A DNA stretch of 46,420 nt from a virus: positions 1-46,420 of IMG/VR virus record IMGVR_UViG_3300031227_000089; one strand, 5' to 3'. Under the pieces are notes generated by a model that did no database searches, was not told where the DNA came from, and worked only from the letters and a program-made list of their open reading frames with translations. Shown here piece by piece: positions 1-6,592 of this stretch. A program made the translations under genes and the position numbers. Every line of letters starts with the position of its first letter. The stretch's first letter is position 1.

Positions 1-72
1 GCGGGAGTGGAAAGATCATCTGTCGGTAGCCAAAGAGCCTGATTACGGCCCCTGGGTCCCGACGTGGACGAT

Positions 73-98
73 CTGTCGTGATGTTCTGTCGTGATGAC
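73..98. repeat. Tandem 13-bp direct repeat
   Basis: Two adjacent 13-bp units beginning CTGTCGTGATG (73-85 and 86-98) lie immediately before the dyad element at 100. A looser relative, CTGTCGGT, occurs near position 20. The arrangement is iteron-like, but two copies are few. The 12-mer ACGGCCCCTGGG also occurs twice nearby, at 45 and 127. Confidence 0.7.
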
Positions 99-99
99 T

Positions 100-123
100 G
101 TAGTTTTAGCGCGTTAACGTTAC
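100..123 (-). promoter_or_regulatory. 24-bp dyad element, copy 1
   Basis: Imperfect palindrome with a CGCG core at 110-113. Read on the minus strand its left arm is GTAACGTTAA and its right half CTAAAACTAC, which matches the oriented family consensus much better than the plus strand does. This predicts a leftward unit starting near or beyond the left edge of the window. I found no start codon with a ribosome site in the 99 bases available. Confidence 0.7.
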
Positions 124-286
124 AAAACGGCCCCTGGGCGCGCCCGAAAACACCGCGTCGGGAGGGTGACTACGCCGCTACGGGCCACGAGTGCCGTCAC
201 CACGCCTTCCCAACGCCAAACGTGACTAATTGTGCGCCGACGCCCCGCCACGCCACCACGTCGCGCTTACGGCCCCTCCGGGCCAC

Positions 287-350
287 GCTTTTTTGGCACA
301 CGTCTTGCATAAAAAAATACCCAACAATTCCGGTGGGTTACGTCGCCTAA
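287..350 (+). repeat. Diverged repeat copy (partial)
   Basis: This stretch resembles the ~100-nt repeat at 463-565: both contain CGCTTTTTGGCA (one extra T here), then an A-run, CCCAACAA and a GGTTA block. Its ATTCCGGTGGGTTA (328-341) is also shared with the inverted copy near 783-885. A further fragment, AACAAAATCAA, recurs at 411 and 514. The family is therefore present at least three times, strongly diverged. Confidence 0.5.
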
Positions 351-462
351 TCCCCAAAAAGCTGTAAACCTTGGCCTGATCCTGCGCAATTTCCCAAAAC
401 CGGAAAACTGAACAAAATCAACCACTTACGCCGTTTCGCCCGATTTCCACATCAACCGTGGA

Positions 463-565
463 TGTCAAAGGTGGGACACAGAAAACCGGCCCGCTTTTTG
501 GCAAGAAAAACCCAACAAAATCAAGAGGTTACCCAAACCTTGGACCTTGGACGGTTAGCCAGGTG
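463..565 (+). repeat. ~100-nt inverted repeat, left arm
   Basis: This arm pairs with 783-885 in opposite orientation. Bases 537-560 are a perfect reverse complement of 788-811 (24 bp). Outside that, CAAAGGTGGGAC, GAAAAC and GGCCC blocks align in the same order over ~100 nt with scattered differences. The arms enclose ~220 bp containing the AT-rich tract and the dyad element at 695. I see no transposase or coding signal inside. Confidence 0.8.
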
Positions 566-694
566 TGCGCCGTTTTTTTTTTGCGCCCAATATCCTGTGT
601 GTGCATGAGCCCTCAGTTGTATGTCTATAAAAAATATATATATAATACTACTATATTACAGACATGTACATCCCCACAGCACAGCCGCATGGTC

Positions 695-718
695 GTAACT
701 TTACCGCGCTAAAGTTAC
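695..718. promoter_or_regulatory. 24-bp dyad element, copy 2
   Basis: The most symmetric copy: arms GTAACTTTAC and CTAAAGTTAC around CGCG, with a single mismatched pair. Orientation cannot be read from it. It lies inside the inverted repeat of the left flank and ~290 bp before the early promoter, not directly next to a gene. Confidence 0.75.
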
Positions 719-723
719 GGGGA

Positions 724-749
724 GGGCTAAAGCCCAAGGGCTAAAGCCC
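724..749. repeat. Tandem GGGCTAAAGCCC doublet
   Basis: Two identical 12-mers, GGGCTAAAGCCC, at 724-735 and 738-749. Each is nearly self-complementary. They directly follow the dyad element at 695. They could be paired protein-binding sites or a hairpin; function unknown. Confidence 0.7.
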
Positions 750-782
750 CAGCATAACCCCACTAAGAAAAACAACGTCACG

Positions 783-885
783 CACGTGGCTAACCGTCCA
801 AGGTCCAAGGTACGGCTAACCCACCGGAATCGTTGAGGAAAAAACTTGAAAAGGTGGGCCAGTTTTCCACGTCCCACCTTTGCAG
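783..885 (-). repeat. ~100-nt inverted repeat, right arm
   Basis: Reverse-orientation partner of 463-565, with 24 perfect bases at 788-811 and a diverged remainder. On the minus strand it reads CAAAGGTGGGAC, then GAAAAC, GGCCC and finally the doubled ACCTTGG block. Confidence 0.8.
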
Positions 886-1007
886 GCAAGGACCTGCAGC
901 AAACAAGCTGGGTTCCTGCTACCGATCCCATCCCAAATGCCACAGGGATCAAGGATAGACCGCGTAAGTGACTGAAATAACTAAGAAAAATAGTTTAAAG
1001 AAAAAGC

Positions 1008-1036
1008 TTGACAACCGCTTTCGGTCGTGGTAAGAT
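1008..1036 (+). promoter_or_regulatory. Sigma70-type promoter of the early operon
   Basis: Consensus -35 TTGACA at 1008-1013, a 17-base spacer, and -10 TAAGAT at 1031-1036. Transcription should begin near 1043, giving a ~95-base leader before the first well-supported start at 1139. No dyad element overlaps it, so it may be the constitutive early promoter. Confidence 0.8.
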
Positions 1037-1138
1037 AAGGGTAGAATGAGATTAAAGAAAACAAGAGCGGCGACGGAACGAGGAACTGGAAACAGTCCTA
1101 CCGTCGTCCAAGATAAACCCAAAAGAAAGGAGACGAAG

Positions 1139-1357
1139 ATGGAAAAGAAGAACACTGTGGACCGAGAAGATTTAATAAACCTTGTTCGTGATTTAAGTAC
1201 CACACTTTCGTATGTTTTAAAGTGTTCCAGTATTGTAGATGATGATAATGTAGCCAAGGCTGTTTTTAAATTGGACGACGGAATTAAATCTGACCCGATT
1301 GACCTGGAAATAATTCATTCTTTAATAGTTGCGATAGAAGAAGATGCACTTAGATGA
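1139..1357 (+). CDS. Small early protein, unrecognised
   Basis: Predicted 72-residue acidic, probably helical protein; no family recognised. I chose the ATG at 1139 because AAAGGAG (1127-1133) stands at proper spacing. An upstream in-frame ATG at 1046 lies at the predicted transcript start and has no ribosome site. It is the first gene after the promoter at 1008 and overlaps nothing. Confidence 0.7.
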   Translation: MEKKNTVDREDLINLVRDLSTTLSYVLKCSSIVDDDNVAKAVFKLDDGIKSDPIDLEIIHSLIVAIEEDALR

Positions 1358-1455
1358 ATAACTCGGATACGGCCTATCCGTCGGGAAAGATATCCCGGAC
1401 AGATTATCCGTCGTCAATCCAGAAACAAAATCCACAAAGAAAGGAGGTGAATAGG

Positions 1456-1674
1456 ATGGAAGAAAGAATCGACAAAAACGAACTGCTGGATAACGGACAC
1501 TGGACGGATGAATGGTATGCACAAAGAATCACCGCGAAGCAGTGGAGAGCTCTATTGCTTCAAAATGACGATAAGATAATATGCGAGGGCAATATTCGTA
1601 AACTCAAGGCTAATCACTTAGGACTCGGTGTTTATGAGATTACCAAGGAACCACTAAAAGAAGGAGGTGAATAG
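1456..1674 (+). CDS. Small early protein, unrecognised
   Basis: Predicted 72 residues, beginning MEERIDKNEL, with several tryptophans in a WTDEWYAQR segment; no family recognised. The start at 1456 follows a very strong AAGGAGGTGA. The 20 bases at 1441-1460 that span the ribosome site and start are repeated exactly at 1661-1680 before the next gene, so the initiation regions appear duplicated. Confidence 0.7.
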   Translation: MEERIDKNELLDNGHWTDEWYAQRITAKQWRALLLQNDDKIICEGNIRKLKANHLGLGVYEITKEPLKEGGE

Positions 1675-1675
1675 G

Positions 1676-1981
1676 ATGGAACAATCAGCAGAAAAGAAGT
1701 TACTCGCGGGAATTTTTGGAGCAGAGTTTCAGCAAGATCCAGAAACCTGGAGGCCGATTAGATGGTTTGAAAAAACCTACGAGGTCTCGAACCAGCTAAG
1801 GGTGAGGCGAGTTAGAGGAACAGACGGAGCGAGAAGATACCGATATTTGAAGCCCGGGCGTACGCATGGATTTAGCCACGTCAGCCTTTATAGAAATAAT
1901 GTACAAAGTAGCCGACAAGTGTATCAGCTCGTTATCGAGGCATTCACGCACGGTACCAACTTTGGAGAAAGAACAAGATGA
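1676..1981 (+). CDS. NUMOD4-like protein lacking an HNH domain
   Basis: Predicted 101 residues. The segment TWRPIRWFEKTYEVSN followed by LRVRR and YLKPG resembles the NUMOD4 module that precedes the catalytic HNH domain in phage-borne homing endonucleases, and the following HVSLYRN to QLVIEAF stretch fits the same architecture. The protein ends just where the HNH part would begin; no NH-type metal site is visible. It may be a decayed homing endonuclease or a stand-alone DNA-binding module. The start at 1676 follows the duplicated AAGGAGGTGA leader. It overlaps the next start by four bases. Confidence 0.7.
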   Translation: MEQSAEKKLLAGIFGAEFQQDPETWRPIRWFEKTYEVSNQLRVRRVRGTDGARRYRYLKPGRTHGFSHVSLYRNNVQSSRQVYQLVIEAFTHGTNFGERTR

Positions 1982-2112
1982 AAAAATCATACCCAAATAC
2001 AGAATTTTCAGATAAAATTTGTACAAGGTGTGGAAAACGCTTGAAGAAACGCATAGCGGAAGAACACCCAAAATTTAAACTCTGCTATGACTGCTGGAAA
2101 ATTAAACACTAA
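1978..2112 (+). CDS. Tiny zinc-ribbon protein
   Basis: 44 residues with two CxxC pairs (CTRC and CYDC) separated by a basic linker, so probably one zinc-binding ribbon. Its ATG overlaps the preceding stop (ATGA), and GGAGAAAG stands upstream. It directly follows the truncated NUMOD4 protein; whether they act together is unknown. Confidence 0.6.
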   Translation: MKKSYPNTEFSDKICTRCGKRLKKRIAEEHPKFKLCYDCWKIKH

Positions 2113-2184
2113 CCGCAGCAACAGTAAGGGGGAGACGATTTATCGTCCAAAGAAATCCACCAAACCAAGAAGGAGGTAGACGAA

Positions 2185-2448
2185 ATGTACAAGGTCAGAG
2201 GCAAGTATATCCCAGAAAGAATGATGTCCGGAATCCATAACTATGTGGATCACGGGGTCATTCCAGGAGACTTTTTGCAGGCAGTTATTTGTAACAATCT
2301 TAAAGAGGCATTTAGGCGTGTGGACGATGAAAACTTTGAGAACATGGCAGCGTTTGTGGGATATTTTTATAACGAAGTTCCAGCGAATTGCTGGGGATCT
2401 CGGGAAATAATGGAAACTTGGAGCAAGATGAAAGGAGGAAGGCAATAA
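2185..2448 (+). CDS. Conserved small phage protein, function unknown
   Basis: 87 residues. The sequence IPERMMSGIHNYVDHG, then GDFLQAVICNNLKEA, and a C-terminal CWGS motif resemble a widespread family of small phage early proteins of unknown role, recognised from memory only. The ribosome site AAGGAGG is close to the start. The next gene begins immediately after the stop. Confidence 0.75.
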   Translation: MYKVRGKYIPERMMSGIHNYVDHGVIPGDFLQAVICNNLKEAFRRVDDENFENMAAFVGYFYNEVPANCWGSREIMETWSKMKGGRQ

Positions 2449-2610
2449 ATGGAATATAAATTTGTTAGATGTAGCAATTGTGGGAGGCCACTCGAGCCTA
2501 TAAAAGTACGAAAGGACGGAGTAGGCGTAGGAATTGCATATGTGTATTCCTGTTGCTGCCAACAGATTGCTGAGATGAAGGAACAGGAACAAAAATTGAA
2601 AGGAAGGTGA
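2449..2610 (+). CDS. Small cysteine-rich protein
   Basis: 53 residues with an N-terminal CSNC pair and a later CCC cluster, consistent with a small zinc-binding fold. Start and previous stop overlap (TAAATGG region), and AAAGGAGG lies within the preceding gene's end. No function can be assigned. Confidence 0.6.
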   Translation: MEYKFVRCSNCGRPLEPIKVRKDGVGVGIAYVYSCCCQQIAEMKEQEQKLKGR

Positions 2611-2615
2611 TGAGC

Positions 2616-3005
2616 ATGTCAGTAACCGAAGTTGTATCACCCGAGCGCAAGAAGATAGTCGAAGCAATGCGAACGTCGACCATACCAAAAACTACCCACA
2701 TATATGCCAAGGGAGACGCTAAGATACTTCGCGCCCAGGTTAAAAAGTGTGCATCCAGACGAAAGATTCAAAAACGAGCTATTGACGAGATGGATTCACG
2801 ACTGAAGAATCTACGCAGGTATCTCTACGAAGCGGAACTGCAGCACACACCAATCACAATTCTGGCCTCAAGTGCATCCAGCAAAAAAGAGAAGAAAAAA
2901 TTACTCAAACCAGGTAAGATGACGAAAGAATCAGCAGAGCAGATTATTCAACTGTTGTTGAAACAGGGGCTTATAAATCAAAGTGATCTGGCACAAACTT
3001 CGTAA
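2616..3005 (+). CDS. Basic helical early protein, unrecognised
   Basis: Predicted 129 residues, strongly basic and mostly helical, with a likely coiled coil in the middle and a lysine-rich tract before the C-terminus; no family recognised. I chose the ATG at 2616 because AGGAAGG (2601-2607) is well spaced; ATG 2610 is too close. The stop codon at 3003-3005 lies inside the dyad element that starts at 3002. Confidence 0.65.
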   Translation: MSVTEVVSPERKKIVEAMRTSTIPKTTHIYAKGDAKILRAQVKKCASRRKIQKRAIDEMDSRLKNLRRYLYEAELQHTPITILASSASSKKEKKKLLKPGKMTKESAEQIIQLLLKQGLINQSDLAQTS

Positions 3006-3025
3006 CTTTAACGCGGTAAAATTGC
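3002..3025 (+). promoter_or_regulatory. 24-bp dyad element, copy 3
   Basis: Left arm GTAACTTTAA, core CGCG, right half GTAAAATTGC, oriented with the rightward genes. Its bases 2-4 are the TAA stop of the preceding gene. The ribosome site and the start at 3046 follow within 20 bases. Confidence 0.8.
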
Positions 3026-3045
3026 GACAATAAGGAGGCTCAATT

Positions 3046-3258
3046 ATGCAAAAATCAAAATGGATGGTAGTAGTCAAAAAGACCAAAGAATTGGATTGTT
3101 TACTTTTGGAGCAGCTTCGATACGCCGGAGTTGTTAGAGTCAAGAATGACTCGATTGAAATTCCGCAAATAGCAGGCGTCGACGGAAGTATCTGGTCCGA
3201 TATGAACGCCAGGAGAATGCAGTCTTTTGGGTTATCAGCAGAAGCTAAGCTAATGTAA
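3046..3258 (+). CDS. Small early protein, unrecognised
   Basis: 70 residues, beta-rich start (WMVVVKKTKELD) and a short acidic middle; no family recognised. It is the first gene after the dyad element at 3002 and has an AAGGAGG ribosome site. Confidence 0.65.
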   Translation: MQKSKWMVVVKKTKELDCLLLEQLRYAGVVRVKNDSIEIPQIAGVDGSIWSDMNARRMQSFGLSAEAKLM

Positions 3259-3267
3259 AGGAGACAA

Positions 3268-3441
3268 ATGATACCAGATATTGGAGTAATGATCGGTGCA
3301 TACATACTCACAAGGATGCTTTCCATCCTAACAAGGAAAGACGCAAACGCGGGAGCAGGACTTGTAAAAGGTTTTGCTTATATCACTATGTTGATCACGA
3401 TAATCAGTATGATAAGCTTAGTGATGGGAGGAGTTAAATAA
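3268..3441 (+). CDS. Small two-helix membrane protein
   Basis: 57 residues with two hydrophobic helices (IGVMIGAYILTRML, and AYITMLITIISMISL) joined by a short basic, glycine- and alanine-rich loop. AAAGGAG precedes the ATG. Its last base is the first base of the next start (TAATG). Host-envelope takeover or superinfection exclusion are typical roles of such early proteins, but nothing here proves either. Confidence 0.6.
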   Translation: MIPDIGVMIGAYILTRMLSILTRKDANAGAGLVKGFAYITMLITIISMISLVMGGVK

Positions 3442-3665
3442 TGTCTTTTGAATCAGAAAAAAGTAAACTCGACCGGGACGACGGATACCGCATCGGCTGG
3501 AAAGATGGCTACGACGCGGGATATGACAATGCGTGGCAGGAAATGGAGATGCTAAAAGCCTCCGAAGACGAATGTGGAGACTCGGACGTGAGCCAATTTC
3601 CGGCAGATTTCCAAGCGATAAAAGTGGGCAAAGGGGCAGAAAATTCGGAAAAACAGATTACATAG
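3441..3665 (+). CDS. Small acidic protein, unrecognised
   Basis: 74 residues, strongly acidic, with tyrosine-glycine repeats near the start (GYRIGWKDGYDAGYD). The GGAGG ribosome site is inside the preceding gene. No family recognised. A frame +2 overlap (3533-3730) is a shadow. Confidence 0.65.
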   Translation: MSFESEKSKLDRDDGYRIGWKDGYDAGYDNAWQEMEMLKASEDECGDSDVSQFPADFQAIKVGKGAENSEKQIT

Positions 3666-3674
3666 GAGGGACAA

Positions 3675-3932
3675 ATGGAGACGACAGAATCAATGGAAGC
3701 AGTACGAATGGGGATGACAGCAGCAATTAATGCAGCACCTGGTAGTCGAGAGGCTCTTGAAATCGAGCACGGCCAGGTATGGGATACAAATGAATTATCC
3801 GCAGACTATGTGGTGGAGGCATTTGCTGCTCCATTCGTAATCGTGACTAAGAAGTCATCAGGCAAACGTGGAAGCCTGATGTTCCAGGATCGTCCACGAT
3901 TTTACTTTTCATTCAACAAAACGGAGGAGTAG
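3675..3932 (+). CDS. Small early protein, unrecognised
   Basis: 85 residues. The stretch VWDTNELSADYVVEAFAAPF followed by VIVTKKSSGKRGSLMF and a beta-strand end suggests a small alpha/beta domain. AGGAGGG precedes the ATG at 3675. It belongs to the unbroken early operon; no function assigned. Confidence 0.65.
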   Translation: METTESMEAVRMGMTAAINAAPGSREALEIEHGQVWDTNELSADYVVEAFAAPFVIVTKKSSGKRGSLMFQDRPRFYFSFNKTEE

Positions 3933-3936
3933 ACAA

Positions 3937-4119
3937 ATGCCAGAGACAATCAAACAAGTGTTGATGAGACGGGACAAGATGACTTCCGAACAGGCAGATA
4001 GCTTAATCAAAGAGGCACAAGACGACCTGAATTATCGCCTCGCTGATGGGGAAACGCCTTATAATATCTGCGCAGAATGGTTTGGTCTTGAGCCAGACTA
4101 TGTTATGGAGCTAATCTAA
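3937..4119 (+). CDS. Small helical protein, unrecognised
   Basis: 60 residues, helical, with MTSEQADSLIKEAQDDL and a C-terminal WFGLEPDYV segment. The ribosome site GGAGGAG overlaps the end of the gene before it, and the next ATG follows the stop with no gap. Confidence 0.65.
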   Translation: MPETIKQVLMRRDKMTSEQADSLIKEAQDDLNYRLADGETPYNICAEWFGLEPDYVMELI

Positions 4120-4416
4120 ATGCGCCACAAATATCTCACTGCAACAGCAGCTACCACCTTCGCTGCTGTTGCAGCAACCTACTCATTATATGCCCTAACT
4201 GTTAGGACGTATAATGAGATGTCCTCACCCGCTGGACACGTAGTATGTGCAAAAGTTAAATCTGCTATGCAATTCCACGGAGACCGATTCTCCACGTTCA
4301 GCGACAGTGATGGCATACTCTGGTTCAAACGAGATGGCCAAGTCTGCAGACTGTATACAGATGCATTCGAAGCCAAATGGAACAAAAATCTATCTAAAAA
4401 GGAGGTGATAAAATGA
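4120..4416 (+). CDS. Small membrane-anchored protein
   Basis: 98 residues with an N-terminal hydrophobic helix (about residues 6-28, alanine-rich) and a soluble remainder with two cysteines (VVCAKV, QVCRLY) that could pair outside the membrane. There is no separate ribosome site; the ATG abuts the previous stop, so translation is probably coupled. Function unknown. Confidence 0.6.
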   Translation: MRHKYLTATAATTFAAVAATYSLYALTVRTYNEMSSPAGHVVCAKVKSAMQFHGDRFSTFSDSDGILWFKRDGQVCRLYTDAFEAKWNKNLSKKEVIK

Positions 4417-4655
4417 ATCTGTATCTAATATCCCAAAGTGTGAACAGAAACTATGATACCTTCTCCGCAGCTGTAGTTGCTGCCGAGTCGAGGAACGAGG
4501 CCAGACAAATTCATCCTGGCCAAGGCTGGGAAGATGATCAGGATGGCTGCTATTCTGAATGGGCTCCAACATCGGATGACGTCATAGTTGAGAAGATTGG
4601 AATAACCACCATAACTGAAGCGGGAATAATCTTATCGTCGTTTAACGCAGGATAA
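4413..4655 (+). CDS. Conserved small phage protein
   Basis: 80 residues. The layout MNLYLISQSVN, YDTFSAAVVAAES, IHPG and IILSSFNAG resembles a small phage protein family I recall from many genomes; its role is unknown. The ribosome site AAGGAGGTGA is in the end of the gene before, and the start overlaps that stop by four bases. Confidence 0.75.
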   Translation: MNLYLISQSVNRNYDTFSAAVVAAESRNEARQIHPGQGWEDDQDGCYSEWAPTSDDVIVEKIGITTITEAGIILSSFNAG

Positions 4656-4676
4656 CTCACTACGGAGGTAAAGGTT

Positions 4677-4859
4677 ATGATATCAATTTGTGGCTACAAA
4701 ATTTCGTTAATTCGCCCAGAAAGAATCCATAAACCAATATTACCAAAGTATCAATGGCGGGTGAGCTACAACACGAGAACTCGAACAATTAAACATTCAC
4801 TAAAGCGTCTTGCGGAGATATCCAACGAAATGGGATACACGTGGACAGGAGGAGCGTAA
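4677..4859 (+). CDS. Small basic protein, unrecognised
   Basis: 60 residues, very basic (many Arg and Lys), ending YTWTGGA. ACGGAGG stands before the ATG. Possibly nucleic-acid binding by charge alone; no family recognised. Confidence 0.6.
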   Translation: MISICGYKISLIRPERIHKPILPKYQWRVSYNTRTRTIKHSLKRLAEISNEMGYTWTGGA

Positions 4860-4861
4860 CC

Positions 4862-5071
4862 ATGACCAGTACGGGTAAGAATCTTTATCGAGGCATATTT
4901 AATTGGTCTGGCGAAACGCACGAATTTTACACTCATGCGTCCTCCCCTGATCGAGCTTTCAGACTCATGATTACGAAACTCGCAAAGAAGCTGGACCGAA
5001 CACGATATTCAGTACTGATCAGATTTATCGACAACCGAGCGGATAATTACAGAATCGAAAGAGGTGATTAA
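4862..5071 (+). CDS. Small early protein, unrecognised
   Basis: 69 residues with a beta-strand start (LYRGIFNWSGETHEFYTHAS) and a basic helix (AFRLMITKLAKKL). The start at 4862 follows AGGAGGAGC; an in-frame ATG at 4841 lies inside the preceding gene and has no ribosome site. No function assigned. Confidence 0.65.
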   Translation: MTSTGKNLYRGIFNWSGETHEFYTHASSPDRAFRLMITKLAKKLDRTRYSVLIRFIDNRADNYRIERGD

Positions 5072-5072
5072 A

Positions 5073-5372
5073 ATGAACGCCACCGAACACAAAGAAAAAT
5101 TGGACCTTATTGCCGACATGATCCTTGGTTCCTACATCTGTTCCACAAACAACAAAGACCAGATGAAGGTTCCTCTTATGGTCGACGTTTCAGCAAGTTG
5201 GGCACAGACCATGAAAGAAATATGCGCATCGATAGATTTGGACTTTGCTCCGACGCTTGAATCAGTTATCTATGAAATCTTTCAAGATGGTCTCGTGTTC
5301 CGTACCAAATATATGCAGAAGAAATACAATAGCCCAACAGACCTTCTTGAAAAGTTCATGAGGTCACAATGA
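5073..5372 (+). CDS. Small early protein, unrecognised
   Basis: 99 residues, helical, no recognised family. I chose the ATG at 5073 because GAGGTGA stands just before it. It overlaps the next gene by four bases (ATGA). Confidence 0.65.
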   Translation: MNATEHKEKLDLIADMILGSYICSTNNKDQMKVPLMVDVSASWAQTMKEICASIDLDFAPTLESVIYEIFQDGLVFRTKYMQKKYNSPTDLLEKFMRSQ

Positions 5373-5683
5373 AGAATTTTTATTGCATCGGCCTCGGCCC
5401 GCAGAAAATTGCATCTGCAGAACTCATCCCGTATCACAAAGGCTGGATGATTACACGGATATTCGTGCCCGACGATTATGCGGACCAAGGCCACGACGTC
5501 GAGATACTTAAACAAGTAATGGACGATGCAGATGCAGAAGCAACCATCCTTTATCTAAGTAACCATATAGGTATCGACAAAACACTTATGTATTGGCCAT
5601 ACGGCTTTAGCACCTACAAAGGCGTAGCTAGGAGACGCCCAGATCTGAAAGGAGGAACGTATGAAAAATCCAAGCATGGCTAA
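5369..5683 (+). CDS. Possible GNAT-like acetyltransferase fold
   Basis: 104 residues. The strand-helix pattern WMITRIFVPDDYADQGHD, EILKQVMDDADAEA and TILYL resembles the core of compact phage GNAT proteins (central strand, acetyl-CoA loop, long helix), and the ending VARRRP also recurs there. The usual R/Q-x-x-G-x-G/A loop is degenerate (ADQGHD), so catalysis is doubtful. The start overlaps the preceding stop; the next small gene starts inside its 3' end. Confidence 0.5.
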   Translation: MKNFYCIGLGPQKIASAELIPYHKGWMITRIFVPDDYADQGHDVEILKQVMDDADAEATILYLSNHIGIDKTLMYWPYGFSTYKGVARRRPDLKGGTYEKSKHG

Positions 5684-5765
5684 AAACGCCTCACCTAAGT
5701 ATCGCAAAGCCCGCAAGCTCAAAAACAAAATGGCAACAAAATCCAGGCGGAAAAATCGGAGGTGA
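5661..5765 (+). CDS. Tiny highly basic protein
   Basis: 34 residues, with about two in five Lys or Arg. AAAGGAGG precedes the ATG at 5661. It overlaps the ends of both neighbours. The charge suggests nucleic-acid binding, but it may simply be a spacer peptide in a coupled operon. Confidence 0.5.
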   Translation: MKNPSMAKNASPKYRKARKLKNKMATKSRRKNRR

Positions 5766-5770
5766 TAACG

Positions 5771-5950
5771 GTGTTGTTCTCTAAAAACAGTAAAAAGCGC
5801 AAGCAGCTGGAGGATAGGTGGGATGAAGATGCCGAGGCAGATGCTAACGCCGAGTCTCTCGAAGCCTACACAGATCGTTTGTACAAGGATCTCAATGTGG
5901 AAAATCCGTACAAAAAGCAGGCCAAGAGGAAAGTGTGGAATCCAATATGA
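5771..5950 (+). CDS. Small charged protein with GTG start
   Basis: 59 residues, alternating basic and acidic blocks, no family recognised. The likely start is GTG at 5771, since CGGAGGTGA (5757-5765) is correctly spaced for it and no ATG is in frame. Its stop overlaps the next ATG (ATGA). Confidence 0.55.
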   Translation: MLFSKNSKKRKQLEDRWDEDAEADANAESLEAYTDRLYKDLNVENPYKKQAKRKVWNPI

Positions 5951-6120
5951 AAAAATACACATTAAAACGTGTTACCAAAAAGATCAATCGCCTCGAAAAG
6001 AAATACGAGTCGACGCCTGATGCGGCTTTCCTCACAAAGCAGGCAATTGAGCGAAAAATGCGGAAGTTACTAACCATTGAGCAAGAGCTGAAAGGCTACA
6101 GAAAGGAGAAAAAACAATGA
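5947..6120 (+). CDS. Small basic coiled-coil protein
   Basis: 57 residues, mostly one charged helix (KKINRLEKKYES, KMRKLLTIEQELK). The ATG at 5947 overlaps the stop of the gene before. It overlaps the next gene by four bases. Confidence 0.55.
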   Translation: MKKYTLKRVTKKINRLEKKYESTPDAAFLTKQAIERKMRKLLTIEQELKGYRKEKKQ

Positions 6121-6416
6121 AAACGACAATAAGTCAGTATACTTGGGTGCATGATTGCAAAAGCATCAAGCCATTCGCAATTCCCAGCGAACCAAAATTC
6201 GAGCTTGAGATTCCCAGAGCAGCAACTATTCTGGATGTCTCAGCAAAACAGGGAGTTCCCTATCTTTGGATTCTCCACGATACCGACGGTGTCCTGATTT
6301 GGAGAACATTCATTCTGGTCCCTGCATTCAAAACTATCCCAAACACACTCGATACTCAGTATGTCGGATCTTTTAACACAAAAGCAAATCGAATCTTCGT
6401 TTTTGAGGAAATTTAA
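6117..6416 (+). CDS. DUF7352-like small phage protein
   Basis: 99 residues. A beta-rich layout with IPRAATILDVSAKQGVPYLW, a middle strand pair and a C-terminal RIFVFEEI resembles the small phage family DUF7352, usually of unknown function. Recognition is from pattern memory. AGAAAGGAG precedes the start, and the next ATG shares its last stop base. Confidence 0.6.
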   Translation: MKTTISQYTWVHDCKSIKPFAIPSEPKFELEIPRAATILDVSAKQGVPYLWILHDTDGVLIWRTFILVPAFKTIPNTLDTQYVGSFNTKANRIFVFEEI

Positions 6417-6592
6417 TGCGGCGAAAAAGTAGATCACGCTACGTTCCCGAAATGTATCGATGCCCGACCTGTGGTCTTGGCTTTTCTGTTTATCGCAATA
6501 GTGGAAAGCTACGGCCACGGCGGCATCTAAAACGCCTATACTGCATTATTTGTGCGCGAGATCAAAACTTTAAAAAGGAGGAAGTCAGATGA
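6416..6592 (+). CDS. Small zinc-ribbon protein
   Basis: 58 residues, basic, with CPTC at residues 16-19 and CIIC at 43-46, a typical single zinc ribbon. It starts on the last base of the previous stop and overlaps the next ATG (ATGA), so it is tightly coupled. Confidence 0.65.
   Translation: MRRKSRSRYVPEMYRCPTCGLGFSVYRNSGKLRPRRHLKRLYCIICARDQNFKKEEVR

Larger units (their letters stand above)
1..1007. other. Non-coding, repeat-rich left flank
   Basis: I see no convincing gene in this 1-kb stretch: the open frames lack ribosome sites and cross the repeats. The first ~300 bases look richer in G and C than the rest, while 630-660 is a run of alternating A and T. The stretch holds two 24-bp dyad elements (100 and 695), tandem 13-mers, a near-palindromic doublet and diverged ~100-nt repeats, and it ends at a strong rightward promoter. 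The element at 100 matches the family better on the minus strand, so transcription may diverge from here. A control region or replication origin is plausible but is inference. Confidence 0.6.

Noticed and set aside
78-350. Open frame in the left flank
   Set aside because: No ribosome site, unlike-protein composition, and it runs through the dyad element and repeats.
463-885. Inverted repeat as an insertion sequence
   Set aside because: No transposase between the arms and no target duplication seen.
949-1257. Minus-strand open frame overlapping the early promoter
   Set aside because: Hydrophobic shadow of the AT-rich promoter region and first gene, with no ribosome site.
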